Shown piece after piece: positions 22,390 through 34,100 of a stretch of 64,000 bases of DNA. The stretch spans positions 7,395,501 through 7,459,500 of the forward strand of contig OU612070.1 of assembly GCA_914767715.1 (NCBI GenBank). The letters run 5' to 3'. Each line of letters begins with the position of its first letter. Positions within the stretch are counted from its first letter, which is position 1. The notes under the pieces are model-generated. The model saw only the letters and a program-made list of their open reading frames with translations, did not search any database and had not been told where the DNA came from. A program made the position numbers and the translations under genes. This stretch comes from Membranipora membranacea (lineage: Eukaryota; Bryozoa; Gymnolaemata; Cheilostomatida; Membraniporidae).

Positions 22390-24060
22390 TTTATAATCCC
22401 TGGCAGAGGTGTCATCATTAAATGAGGATGACAGCTTACTGATTCAAGATAATGCTCATCATTCTGACTCACTTTTAGAAATTATTGATTACTGTTAATA
22501 ACCGCTTTCGACAGCTTATATAGCACTATTACATCATTTTGTCTCACCGTAGTGATATAAATATATCAAATATCCGTCAAAGATTTGGGAATTTCCTATG
22601 GGTCAACAAAGTTATAAATGTTGTACAGGCGCGGTTAAAGTCACATTATTTACAAGCTATTAGAGATAAGTTCAGGGGAGGCAGCAGTTGGAAAATTTAC
22701 TGTAATCAAATTATACAGAATTCCACAGCAGATGGCAACATTGACACACCATTTGCTCGACTTGATCGAATTAGTTACCGGCAGAATGTTCAGAAAACCA
22801 ATTTGTGCAAGTTACCCTTACTTCTGGTCAAATCCCTTTTCAAATGTAGAGATTTTAGTATGGAAAGTTTTATATCACTTAAGTCATTACTGATAAACGC
22901 ACTCTGATCATGTTTCAATCTTATTACCCAGATAATTTGCAAAGATCCCAAGAGGTGATGCATCCTTCTCCTACATATCAAGAGAAAAATTTCATTGCTG
23001 GCCACTAAGGAGCTCCCCCATAAATAATGCTGCCAGTCTCATAACCATTGATGGCTATGGCTGTTTCCTTTATCTCAAGATTTCATTATGGGAGACTTGT
23101 ATTGAGAAATATATTATCATACAATGTAAGTCTGTACTACTTATACTGCTTATTCTCTTCAAAGACCTCCAAAAGCAACATGTACCTCTATTTATAATCT
23201 GTTGAAAAAGTTCTGATTGGATTTTAACATGGCCTTCCGTTCAGAATTAGTTTCTTTTGTATATCTTGTCTGCGTCATATGGATGACTATGATAACTACC
23301 CATCACTTTGACCATTACAAGATATTATGCAACATTACATATATTTTAGTTTTTTAATCATTTACAGTGTTATATAGGAAAAAGCAGACCCAAAGGCACT
23401 ACCTTCTCTTGAACCATAACTGAAGTTGCCTAAATACACTGTGTTTGAATAATCACTTTGCAGGCAGGCTCCATAGGGAGAGCTTATAGTACCTCACCTG
23501 ATGCAACATTGCGGCTTCAATCATTTTTGCCTCCCCTACTGTTTTTCTGAACTACAGCCCTGAAAAGTCATCTATTTACAGTCTTAAAAGACAATATTAA
23601 CCTATTTCCAAATTCAAAATGTAATTATGCGAGGAAAATCACAGAAAATTATAAATGTGATGCATGAAGTTGTGTCCTAACAACAGAAGAAACACATGAA
23701 GTTCATCAGGTACAGATATCACAATCATTAAGAGTAATGGACAACTTATCGGATATGCATATCACATTCTACACCCGCTAGAGGGGTGAAAGCGGTCTGA
23801 GAATAGAGGGAAAGCACTAGAAAATTCAAAGCTTAAGTGTACCACTTCATATCAATCGTTGACATAAGTTCATTAGCTATATTGTAGGAAAGCTTGGGCA
23901 GTACAACAAGAGAGCAGAACGGTTTTTGTTCTCATAACAAACTTACTTCCTAGTAATTTAATAGAATAGATTTATATGAATAAATTAAACAACATTTTGA
24001 TTAACAAAATACTTGAGAGAGAAATTCAGACAGCTTTGTGTTATAAATATTGGTACATCA
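22390..24060. repeat. Mosaic of old repeat modules, copy C
   Basis: 22395-22475 resembles 24170-24240 and 40360-40440. 22570-22690 (AATTTCCTATGGGTCAAC) matches 38320 and 46960. 22910-23640 matches 53640-54130 (CAAGAGGTGATGCATCCTTC; TGGATGACTATGAT). 23690-24060 matches about 56480-56880 (AATAGAGGGAA.GCACTAGAAA). The copies differ at many positions. A 122-codon open frame at 22539-22907 lies inside, but its homologues are not open, so it is not called a gene. Confidence 0.65.
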
Positions 24061-24960
24061 GCTGAAAAGAATTCAGATGTATCAGAAGTATATGATATAT
24101 AAGGTAAAATATTTTGCTTCTGAACGAGAACATGGTCATCACAACCATGTGCTTGGGATATCTCCAGCAGAGGTGTTGTTATTAAGTGAAGATAACAGCT
24201 AACCGACTCCAATAATGTTTATGTGCTGACTCACTGCTTATATATCACAGATCACAATCGATATCAGCATCTATGATCCGTGAGCTTGAACTTTCACAGA
24301 TAGATCTAAATTAATTTACTTTTTCATCTTGGTCATCATTAATTTACTTCACAAGTACTGCATTCCTGGCAAAAAATTTCCATTTTTCTCCAAGTACTTG
24401 TTTGTCTGGGTTGTCATTAATTTACCTCGAGTTTGCTGGATACCTGGCCAGAAATTTAAAGTTTTCCTCAATAACGCAAACATTTAACACCTAACATGCC
24501 CCTGATATAACAAGCAATATATCATTGCACCTCTTGTTACACTGTAATAGCCTGAACTGAAAACACTAAAGGTTACATGGTTAAATTCCAAGGTTTATCT
24601 ATAACAGAGACCAACATGCAAATCTGTGAAGTGTTAATTCGCAGCTGTACAGCATTTAAATAACTCAGGTGTTTGGCTGGCCAGATATTGAACTTGATCA
24701 AACATACTACAAGATGTTAAAACTCACTCTAGATGTCAGCGTAACCAAAACTTCTGACTTCACTCTCTTTTCAAATGAGTTACGCACAACTACTAAATAG
24801 ATCCATTTCATGAAGTCATATATAAATGTCTCATTCTGATATGGAGTAAGAAGATAAAATGTGTTGGCACTGTTTGTTTGGGTTTCAGAACCAATCAGAG
24901 CCAACATGTTGACTAGAGACAAGTTTAACTAACCTCAATCATATCATCAGCTTGCTGAGA
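24060..24960. repeat. Module h, first copy (second at 40250-40990)
   Basis: It aligns almost end to end with 40250-40990. Shared anchors include TTTTGCTTCTGAA, AGATAACAGCTAACCGACTCC-like, TCTAAATTAATTTACTT, ACTTGTTTGTCTGGGTT and CATTTAACACCTAAC. The order is the same in both, with moderate divergence. No coding potential was recognised. Confidence 0.75.
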
Positions 24961-24977
24961 ACAGTAACTGTAAATTG

Positions 24978-25012
24978 CTGAACGGCTGAACAGGCTGAAC
25001 AGGCTGAACAGC
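24978..25012. repeat. Short tandem repeat of GGCTGAACA
   Basis: Four rounds of an 8-9 bp unit (CTGAACAGG) in a row, at the edge of the repeat mosaic. Confidence 0.8.
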
Positions 25013-25494
25013 GTTTCTCAGACTACCAAATCCTTTTCATCTGATTGGCTGAACATACCAAAGTGTGGACAGCTCCCTAGTTATTGCTGATTTTTATTTT
25101 ATATACAATCCCGGCCTCTGCTTTCTTTCAGCATTCAGCTAATGTGGTAGGCTGTTATCTAACATTGTAGGCAACTTTTAGTAGCTTGATGAAATCCAGC
25201 CAAATAGTTAACAATGATCTTAATATTAAGAAAATAGACACCTGTTATGGCTTCCGTCTTCTCTGGTCACAGTCGGTTGAAACCAAGGAGTAATAGCTCC
25301 ACTGTTACTCCTTATTGAAACTTAGACCTGACTGTAACACCATTTTGGGGCAAGTTAAGCCACCAATAAAGCAATTCTGACATAAACTGATGGAGTGGGC
25401 ATCCAACCAAAAAAATTATCTCCTGCCATCAATCAACCAGTTAAGTCTACTGCGACTGCGAATACTTTACACCAGCATCATGAATGAAAATATT

Positions 25495-26481
25495 TCACAT
25501 ATCGCCGATTACTGTAATTTTATTTCTTTTGAGTTCAGATTTATGATTTTGAGCTATGGGAAGACATATGTGGACTTCTCGCTTGTTATCGAAGCATTGG
25601 AGATGGCTATAGGCCCATTGCTTCTTGAAACTCATTTTAAGTTTTTTGCTAGATTTGTCTCTATACGACCTCGACATGACATATTCCCCGATGCATACAT
25701 CACATGCGATGGGTATATCCATTTCACAAATGTGACACTTTGTGGTATGGTTTTTGATATACACAAGCCTCGGAACACTCTTGTGGTCCGTCTGGCAGTC
25801 ATTAGTAGATTTGATGGTTGGAGACTCTTGTACAGTGTTTTTTAATTTGCGTTTTCTGGTAGTTTGGTTTGCTTTAAGGCCAGACCGGTGTGTGTCAGTT
25901 GTCTGACATAGAACTTTGCTGCTAACACGACTTTTAAATTTTCTGCGGTGCCACATTACCATATCGTATAGTGTCATATTGATATGAGAAGCTGTGATCG
26001 TATGTGAACATATGTGGTAGAGCATATTATAGTGTTCGCATTGGCACACTGCAGCTCAAGTTGGTTTAATACTTATGGTTTAAAGTTTTGTTGGCTCAGA
26101 TGTAGAACAGCAGGAATAGTTTTTCGTGTTGACATCAACACTGGGTGCTTTCATGACAAGTCCATTACATACAATCTCATCAGCTTTAGAAAACATGAGT
26201 TTGATGACATTCACCGGGCAAGAAATTTTCCAGTTTTCTGGGATTGTATTGAAGTCAGTACTAGGGAGTGAGGCGGTAGTGGTATTTTCAGCTTCATTTG
26301 AGTCGACAGTGTCTAAGTTGTTGAGTATCTGTCTTCTCTCCATCTCAGATATGTTGTTCCAATCAAATGAGCCAACACCTGGAACTGTAACTTCTGACCG
26401 AGCGTAGGTCTCACTATGTTCTGTATACCCATCATGTGCTGCTCCAACTTCAGACACAAAAAACTCTTGCACTAACTTCAA
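25495..26481 (-). pseudogene. C-terminal half of the MULE transposase, with SWIM finger
   Basis: The frame at 26080-26481 continues the transposase after a frameshift near 26490. A second open frame, 25495-26049, follows in the same frame after two in-frame stops. It opens with CQCEHYNMLYHICSH, a CxCx(n)CxH SWIM zinc finger, which in MULE and FAR1-type transposases sits just after the catalytic domain. It is followed by a Lys/Arg-rich stretch and Cys pairs (C-H-I-C, C-D-V-C) that may be a further zinc-binding motif. The breaks indicate a dead copy, unless an unrecognised intron removes the stops. Confidence 0.7.
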
Positions 26482-26504
26482 AAATTCCAGCAGTCCGTGG
26501 TGTT

Positions 26505-27860
26505 TTAATGATGTTTCAGCTTCGCATTAATGCTCTCACTGACATTGGTATAAAACAGCTTCTGATTGTGATTACATGAGTGGATTTTGTATCGCATTAT
26601 CTGTTCATGATCATTCAAAAACTTAGCCGTAGACGGCCATTTACTGATCAGCGAAGTGAGGTTATCATCAAAGGCTTCTATGGGCTCCTCCAATAAGGTT
26701 TTCAGCTCATGCTTGAACTTGTGTTTGCCTACGTGTCCATTATCCAGATGTCTTGATGCGTTGTCCAAGAAATGTTTGGTACAACGCATTCCAGTTGCCA
26801 TTGGATAGGTCTCTTCCAGGGCCTCAATCAGTGCCAACTCATCGTCAGTGCCATAACAAGTTATGGCTTGATCGTGGCCTACCAGTTTGTTAACTTCTTC
26901 AAAGAGGCTGTTGTATGTTTCTTTATTTTTCCTGAAGTGTATCAACATCGGTCCACAAAACACCACACTATTGCCATACCTCTTGTTGGTTAGCAGAGTG
27001 TTGGTATAAGTTATTGGGGTAACAAAGCAATTACCCGGGTTGAATGTTGGGTCTATGAAAACTGTTCCAGTTTGCGCAGACCTGTTCATATCTCTTGAAC
27101 GTTTCTTAGTCGACATGACCAAATTCGGGGAGGGATGGGCTTTCACTACCCTGACTAATCCGCTATTTTCTTTAGCAAAGGCCAGCAGTGTGTCTATGTC
27201 CTCCGTTGAGGTTACCTTAGTCTTCTTACGATAAATAGTGGATTTAGAAGGCCGCTCTTCAGGCTTCACTGCTATGCGTCCCCCAATGCTGAAATGCATC
27301 TCTATCGCCCTTGTTACAGACATGGTCTGAGAAAGTTCCATCACATCTTTTATGATGCTTGGCTTTATCATGGTGTATGCATTTATGTTGTTTTTGCTGT
27401 TGCCATGTGGAGATGGGAGGAGCTGTGTAGGCTCACCCTTCAAAAGATATCCCATGGCGATAATGTTATTCACGATCGAGTGCCTACGGCTTTGAATGTG
27501 CACACAGTATCTCTTGACATCAAATTCACTGTTACTAAAATATTGTTTCACAAGACAATACATATCGTAGGTAATCTGAGAGTTACCATCTCGGTGTTTA
27601 CTTTTGGTATACCTATATGTGTTACCATCCTTGACATACCACCATCTGTAAATCCCATCATTCTTCCATTTACATTGTCCATCTGCCATGGTATCCCCCA
27701 CACACTTGTTCTGAGTATCGACATATCTCACTGTTGATTTGCTAATAATACCTACTGATTTTTCTCCAGAGGGCGGATTCTCTAGGAACTTTTCAAGTAT
27801 GTTCATGTTCTCTAGCTGTTTCTGAATGCTCCATCTAAAATACACAACACAGTTCACCAT
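26505..27860 (-). CDS. Mutator-like (MULE) transposase, N-terminal and catalytic part
   Basis: 451 codons. Residues 64-125 carry a W/Y-rich region (Y-R-W-W-Y-V-K-D-G), likely DNA-binding, followed by an HTH-like stretch. The catalytic core shows the MULE DDE pattern: D270 in F-I-D-P-T-F-N, D339 in Y-G-T-D-D-E and E442 in N-V-S-E-S-I-N, with C360-x2-H363 between the last two as is typical of the family. All three acidic residues are kept. The frame ends eight residues after the last catalytic Glu because of a frameshift, and the rest of the protein lies at 25495-26481. Terminal inverted repeats and a target duplication were not found, so the element's outer limits are unknown. Long frames on the opposite strand are shadows. 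Confidence 0.82.
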   Translation of the reverse strand: MVNCVVYFRWSIQKQLENMNILEKFLENPPSGEKSVGIISKSTVRYVDTQNKCVGDTMADGQCKWKNDGIYRWWYVKDGNTYRYTKSKHRDGNSQITYDMYCLVKQYFSNSEFDVKRYCVHIQSRRHSIVNNIIAMGYLLKGEPTQLLPSPHGNSKNNINAYTMIKPSIIKDVMELSQTMSVTRAIEMHFSIGGRIAVKPEERPSKSTIYRKKTKVTSTEDIDTLLAFAKENSGLVRVVKAHPSPNLVMSTKKRSRDMNRSAQTGTVFIDPTFNPGNCFVTPITYTNTLLTNKRYGNSVVFCGPMLIHFRKNKETYNSLFEEVNKLVGHDQAITCYGTDDELALIEALEETYPMATGMRCTKHFLDNASRHLDNGHVGKHKFKHELKTLLEEPIEAFDDNLTSLISKWPSTAKFLNDHEQIMRYKIHSCNHNQKLFYTNVSESINAKLKHH

Positions 27861-28338
27861 TATTAAGTGCGGGAGAGGCCCGGGATGGGGTTCATGTTAT
27901 GACAATGTGTGAATATTAGCTATAGTCTAGGTTAGCTAATTAGGGGGTGACCTAATGTTAACTAGCACAAAATGCTAGCTAGCTTAATTGGGAAGGGGTG
28001 AGTGAATATGAGCAGGGAGTAACAGCTCCTTAATATGAGCTATAATAACTGCTTTTTATCAAATAGTGATTTTGTAGAGTAGTTGTCTTCTTTTTGGACA
28101 GGAAAAGACAATACCTAAACTAACATATATCATTTTATCAATCGCCAAGTGTCATATTCTTCTTGGCTCTAGGATGAAAGCTTTCACAGTTCCAGTCAGT
28201 AACATGCAGCTTGCTAGTGCACTGAACTTTATGATTTTGGGTCACAGCCTGTGAAAAGGGGATTTCAAGCATGCGCGGAAATGGAAACTGGTTCTTCGGA
28301 TGCTCTAGGACTACTCCTCTTGGGTACTATGGAAACTG
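27861..28338. other. Flank of the MULE, no gene seen
   Basis: Nothing coding is recognised. A small GCTAGCTAGC palindrome lies near 27975. GGAGTAACAGCTCC at about 28016 resembles GGAGTAATAGCTCC at about 25287 on the other side of the MULE. It is in the same orientation and could be chance. Confidence 0.4.
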
Positions 28339-28697
28339 TTACATTACATATTTGTAAACAAGATTAAACTGCCTTGGCATTTTTGCATCTGATGAGGTAT
28401 TCAAAGCTCTCTTTCTTCGGTCTGGACTAAGCGACGAAGATTTTGCATCTGCTGAGTTATTCAAAGCTCTCTTTCTTCGGACTGGACTAAGCGACGGAGA
28501 TTTGGCATCTGCTGAGGTATTCAAAGCTCTCTTTCTTCGGTCTGGACTAAGCGACGAAGATTTTGCATCTGCTGAGTTATTCAAAGCTCTCTTTCTTCGG
28601 ACTGGACTAAGCGACGGAGATTTTGCATCTGCTGAGGTATTCAAAGCTCTCTTTCTTCGGACTGGGCTGTGGGTCAGAGCGCTGAATTCATCACTAA
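28339..28697 (-). CDS. Possible exon of a repeat protein (20-residue SPxRRKR repeats)
   Basis: On the minus strand an acceptor-like TTCTGTCATTTTAG precedes an open frame of about 115 codons, ending in TAA at 28339. It carries five copies of a 20-residue unit of the form S-x-S-L-S-P-(V/D)-R-R-K-R-A-L-N-(T/N)-S-A-D-A-K. Each unit holds a Ser-Pro-x-Arg site, which is a proline-directed (CDK-type) consensus, and a basic R-R-K-R cluster that could act as a nuclear localisation signal. A donor-like GTAATG lies just before the stop. No family is recognised, and no neighbouring exons were found. It may be a real exon or a minisatellite that happens to be open. Confidence 0.4.
28381..28666. repeat. 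60-bp tandem array with 120-bp higher-order period
   Basis: Units start at 28381, 28441, 28501, 28561 and 28621. Units 2 and 4 are identical, and units 1 and 3 differ at about two positions, while odd and even units differ at several (GAGG/GAGT, CGGTCTGG/CGGACTGG, CGACGAAGA/CGACGGAGA). The array therefore grew by duplicating a 120-bp dimer. The period is a multiple of three. Confidence 0.95.
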
Positions 28698-28710
28698 AAT
28701 GACAGAACAA

Positions 28711-29915
28711 AGCTCAATATCTACGTAGAATGCTTTCACATGATCGGTAACTGCCTAAAAAGAGAAATTTCTTCTGCAGCTGTTTCTCCTGTCATATTCA
28801 CACATTACCAAACCTACATTTATCAAGTTAGTGTCTTTGAAATGACGATTGAACTGCAGCTTTAGCAATACTTCATGATATTCCTGACAGGGATAGATAT
28901 TGCTTCTCTATTATCATTCACCAATCACAGTATAGATGAACAAATTTTATTGGGATTTATGGCTAATGCACGGACAGTTGCTTGGTGTAGGATGTAATTT
29001 GCATGTATAAGTAACGGTAGGTATACTGTGGAGTTCAGTCGATAGGTGGTAAACCAATATTACCTGTCCGAGCTGAGTATCATTGGTGAATACGTTCCAC
29101 TTCAAAGCCATACGTCCTCGTCACTGGTAGCTCACTGTATTCCCTGCAAATATCATCATTGATGTTTGGCTCTTATGGAATTGGAATCAATCCATAATTT
29201 TATGTTCCAAAACCTGTGGCATACATTTGACAACGGCAAATAACTTTTCAATTAAAACTGGACAAAGTGTTATCTCATCGGACAGAAAGAGATCCAAAAT
29301 ATTTTTTCTCTCGATGTAGACTTTCTGACTAGGTAGGTAGCAGCGGAGAGCATACTAATAACAAGGACTACAAATACTATATATTCAATATATTCTACCT
29401 TGATGCTAAATATCAGTAATATAATAAGGCTGCCTATTAAGATAGGGCTCTAACAGGCTTGCTTCTCTGACGGTCAGTTGGGGACATGATGCTGATAAAA
29501 CCCAAATCACGGATGAATTGTAAATATTGGTGAAGTAGCCTTTACTCACCCTCTGTCTTTACTTTCACTACTTGATGCCTCAGAAAACGAAACATCCGCT
29601 TTTATTGTATCAGCATAAGATTTGAAAATAATGCAAAATAAACTTGAGGATATCTATGGTTTTGGAGATTCACCAATAGACACATGTGCCCAGTCCTGCG
29701 GTTGTGACTATCTCTTGGTGGACTACAGCTGTTTTATTAGTGATGCATAATCTAGAGGAACTTATATTTTTCAGGAGAAAAAATTCATATTTTGACAAAT
29801 GGTTGAAATAGCTAAATTTAGAGACTAGCTTACATTTATCTCGGGATCAAACAAAAACAACTGTAGTTGCTGTAGTGGTCACAGTTAAAACCAAGAAGAA
29901 AGGAAAAAAATCTTT
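28711..29915. other. No recognisable feature
   Basis: AT-rich spacer between the tandem array and the LINE. I see no gene, hairpin or clear repeat copy here. Confidence 0.4.
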
Positions 29916-30039
29916 ATAAACTACAAACTTTTATAATACAACATGTACCATACTTGTCAATGGTATTAAGGACAAAGATATTTTCCTTGACCACTACACT
30001 AAACTTATCATCGACATTCCTGAACATACTATAAATGCA

Positions 30040-31101
30040 TTGAATGCCACCATTCAACAGAAATGTAAAGAATTCATTACATCCGAGCAAGGCATGAATG
30101 CGGCAGAAGTTCAACTACCGAGTCTGGAAAACGGCTACACGTCCAATCAAAGCTCCAGCACATCAGTTGCCATGGAAAGCACCAGCTCTCACAATCATCA
30201 AAGAACATCAGGCAACACATGTGAATCATGCTGCAATATCCAAAGCCTCATCAGCGTCATGATGAGCAAAATCTCTGAGCTAGAAAATAAAGTTAAACAA
30301 CAAAGCACTTTAATACAGAAACTTGTTGACCAACAACCAATAACCGATCAAATACAGCATCAATTCGACCAACTTGAAACCAGCATCAACAAACATCTTA
30401 AAAGTAAATTGGAATGCAATTCAAATTCCTCACCACATGAAAAAGTTTCTCCCAACATTCGAACAGCATCAGCACAACACTGGGCTAACTATAATCATCA
30501 GCAACTTAATCTGCCATCAACTTCTTCAACGAACAACAACAATCGAACCAGCATGAGAACACAACCCCCAAAAGAACAAAAAATAGACAACAGTTTCCGC
30601 CCTATAGACAATCTTGTCATAGATATTAAGAAGGACTCCATGACCTACAGCAACTTTAACCAGGATACCATCAGACGCACCCTCAACAAAACCTTTGGGC
30701 CAATCATAATAGAAAAGATTACCAGATATAACTTCATTACAAACAAACCCGAAATTATGATGCAGTTCAACCACCAAGAAACGAGAAACAACATCCTACG
30801 CAAATGGAACACTGATCTATTTGGTGGATCAAGTATACGCCAAACAATCGACCCAAGGTCCCTGACAGAAAATATGGGTATGTTGAAAGGTGTCCCACTA
30901 GATGCTGAGGACAGCACTGTAATAAATGATACAAAAGTGCTCTACCCTCATGCTACATCAGAAAGAATTTTTAAAGAGGGCAAACCAATGAGAATGTTCA
31001 AAATTAAGTTCTATTCTCATGATGATTTTCTTTTCTCTATTAAAAATGGCATTTGTCTCCAATCACAAAGTGTTAAATGTCAATTTGAGCAAATGAGATA
31101 A
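30040..31101 (+). CDS. LINE ORF1 protein (coiled coil, RRM-like)
   Basis: An intact frame is open from 29920 to the stop TAA at 31099-31101. The first in-frame ATG is at 30094, so either translation starts there or the 5' part is truncated; the 30040 limit is a TTG. The protein has a Ser/Asn-rich N-terminus, a short heptad-like coiled coil (M-S-K-I-S-E-L-E-N-K-V-K), a Gln/Asn-rich linker, and a C-terminal half patterned like the RNA-binding domains of LINE ORF1p (L-V-I-D-I...I-I-I-E-K-I, then F-K-I-K-F). Its job in the family is to coat the RNA. The stop overlaps the ORF2 start as TAATG. Confidence 0.7.
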   Translation: MNATIQQKCKEFITSEQGMNAAEVQLPSLENGYTSNQSSSTSVAMESTSSHNHQRTSGNTCESCCNIQSLISVMMSKISELENKVKQQSTLIQKLVDQQPITDQIQHQFDQLETSINKHLKSKLECNSNSSPHEKVSPNIRTASAQHWANYNHQQLNLPSTSSTNNNNRTSMRTQPPKEQKIDNSFRPIDNLVIDIKKDSMTYSNFNQDTIRRTLNKTFGPIIIEKITRYNFITNKPEIMMQFNHQETRNNILRKWNTDLFGGSSIRQTIDPRSLTENMGMLKGVPLDAEDSTVINDTKVLYPHATSERIFKEGKPMRMFKIKFYSHDDFLFSIKNGICLQSQSVKCQFEQMR

Positions 31102-34100
31102 TGAATTCTGAACTTGCATTTTTGAATGTCCGTGGAATAACCAGCAAAATAGAGGAGATAAAATCAATTTTGCATCAATGTAAATTCGTAATTCTAGGAT
31201 TAGCAGAAACATTTTTGAATGAGCATGATGGTGTTGGTATTTATGCGGTGCCAGGTTATCAGGTGATTAGGAGAGATCGGGGATATGGTTACGGTGGTGG
31301 TCTCGTTGTCTACATACATGAATCCGTGCAATTCGAACATCTTGCAGATTTTGACAATAGCATGCCTGAGTCTATAACTATCAAGGTAAAGCCAAGTACA
31401 AATAAAAGTTGTTTAGTCTCATTTATATACAGGCCTCCCAGCTCCAAGTCCGCATAGTATGATCTTGCTTACGAATACATTGAAAAAGCTTTTTCGCTGT
31501 ATAATGAAATGATTATACTTGGAGATTTTAACATCAACATCCTTGAACAAAGAAGCAACAGAAAGTGGTTGAATATTGTTAAATCTTTTTTCTTCCGTAT
31601 ATTGATCTCGGTGCCAACAAGAGTTACAAAAACATCCAGCACCTTGATCGATCACATATACAAAAATCTGCCCTCAGACATGTCAGAGAGTGGAATTATA
31701 AAATATGGAATGAGTGATCATTACTTAATTTTCATTAAAATTTTATTTTCCACAGGTTAAAGGTAAAAGCAAAAAGAACATCATTTGAATTCAATGACTA
31801 TTCCAAATTTACAAACTAGAATATACATGAACTTTTTTCAGGTCGTCACTTTAAAGATGTATTGTGTGAGAATACTGTAGACCGTATGTATGCAAGATTT
31901 AATGACACCTATAGTTCATTAATCAAAACACTTGTCATCACCAAGAAAAGATTTGTAAAAACTGCTCAACTGCCCAAATGGTTAAATGATGAGGTGAAAT
32001 CACACATGCATTTGCGTGATAGATTGAAGAGAGAGGGCAAATGGGAACAATACAGCAACAATACAACGCAATTATGTTACAAATTTGATTAAGAAGAAGA
32101 AAAAATCGGTTATTTCAGATATAATTAAATATAACAAAAATGACACCAAACCTGTTTGGGAAGTTTTAGGAATCAATCAAACTAAAATTTCACCGATGGT
32201 CAATATCGGTGATTTATCCCTTGATGAATTGAACAGACACTTTACATCGATTGCAAAATCCATAACCAAAGACATCCCTGATTCCCATGAATATAACATG
32301 ATTAGACCAGTGACAACCCAAACGTTTTTTAATTGACTCGCTTTACTCCAGAAATTTGTTTCAAATATCTAAAAAACATTTCTGACAATAAAGCAACTGG
32401 TCATGATGGTATATCTGTTAAAGGGATAATACACTTCTGATCTCTGTTTGGCAGCCAATGGAGCACAGAAAAATGTATGTACGTACAAAAACTCCTTATT
32501 TGTAATTCAAAACCCCTTGTTCTGCTCAAATGTGCATTCTAAATTGTAGTTGTTCATCTCCAACAAGAAATAAGACAACTAACAGAATTGCTTGTGATCT
32601 GAAAAAAGCTGATTTTGTGAGCAGTTGTGTGCTCCTACCTCTTGGTTAGTGTTTCAATTGTCCAGATACTCAAAGTGCGCATGTGCAATAAGGATGACCT
32701 TTGGACTTTAGCTTGTTATTTTCTAACAGCCCAGCCTAACACTTTTACTACCATAACCGGATATGCCATAACCGGATATGGTAATAAAAGTGTTAAGCTG
32801 GGCTGTTAGAAAATAACAAGCTAAAGTCCAAAGGTCATCCTTATTGCACATGCGCACTTTGAGTATCTGGACAATTGAAACACTAACCAAGAGGTAGGAG
32901 CACACAACTGCTCACAAAATCAGCTTTTTTCAGATCACAAGCGATTCTGTTAGTTGTCTTATTTCTTGTTGGAGATGCACAACTACAATTTAGAATGCAC
33001 ATTTGAGCAGAACAAGGGGTTTTGAATTACAAATAAGGAGTTTTTGTATGTACATACATTTTTCTGTGCTCCATTGGCTGCCAAACAGAGATCAGAAGTG
33101 TATTATCCCTTTAAGGTTTTGAAGAAAACATGGCCTTACATATGTGACATTGCAACTGACATGTTCAAATGAGCATAAATAGAGGGTGTATTTTCTTCAC
33201 AGTGGAAAACCGCAAGAGTAATTCCTATTCATAAGGGTGGAGATATCAAAGATCCATCTAATTATCGCCCTATATCAATACTTCCTGTGCTATCTAAGAT
33301 TTTTGAGAAACATGTGAATTCCCAAACAAACTTCTTCACAAATTACAATGCGGATTTAGAGAAGGTTATTCCTGTGTTGATTTCCTACACAAACTCATTT
33401 CTGACTGTTTGTCAGCAAGATCAGATGGTCACTTTGTTGCTATGATGTTTTTGGATTTCAAAAAAGCTTTTGACTGCGTCGACCATAAAATTCTTCTGAA
33501 AAAATTGACAATGTACGGTATAACGGGCAAACTGCACTCTCTCATAAAATCTTTCCTAACAGATAGGACACAATTTGTAGCTATACAACAAGGTGCAAAA
33601 AGTACAAAAATTCTTCCAATAGACATTGGTGTCTCCCAAGGCACAATTCTGGCACCAAGTTTATTCCTCATATACGTCAATGATCTTTTATCCTACACAT
33701 TACATTCCAAGGCATTTGCCTACGCTGATGATACAGTTTTCGTATCAAAATCTGACAACTTTGATACACTTAATGATTTATATGATACTGATCTACACTT
33801 GATAGAAAGTTGGTGTAGGAATAATAGGATGTTGATAAACATAAAAAAATCTCACTATATGCTTGTACAACCATCTCATAGAGCCACACCTCTAGATTTA
33901 GATCTAAAAATTAACCATAAAAGACTAAACCGAAATGCCAATACCAAACTCCTTGGTTTTACTTTGAATGACTCATTGACATGGGACGATCATGTAGACC
34001 AGATTTGCACCAAAATAAACAAAAGTTTGGCATTATTCCAGAAATGCAGGGCATTCCTAGTTAGTAAATCATCTCGTAACTTTTATTTCCAGTATGTCTT

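Noticed and set aside
22539-22907. 122-codon open frame on the + strand
   Set aside because: The repeat copies at 38283 and 46940 are not open in the same frame, so there is no sign of coding constraint.
25390-25845. 151-codon open frame on the + strand (and others at 27294-27737, 26126-26407)
   Set aside because: They lie antisense to the MULE transposase, whose motifs are on the minus strand.
32627-32905. Two 60-codon frames with the same peptide on opposite strands
   Set aside because: They are the same sequence read from the two arms of the palindrome, not genes.
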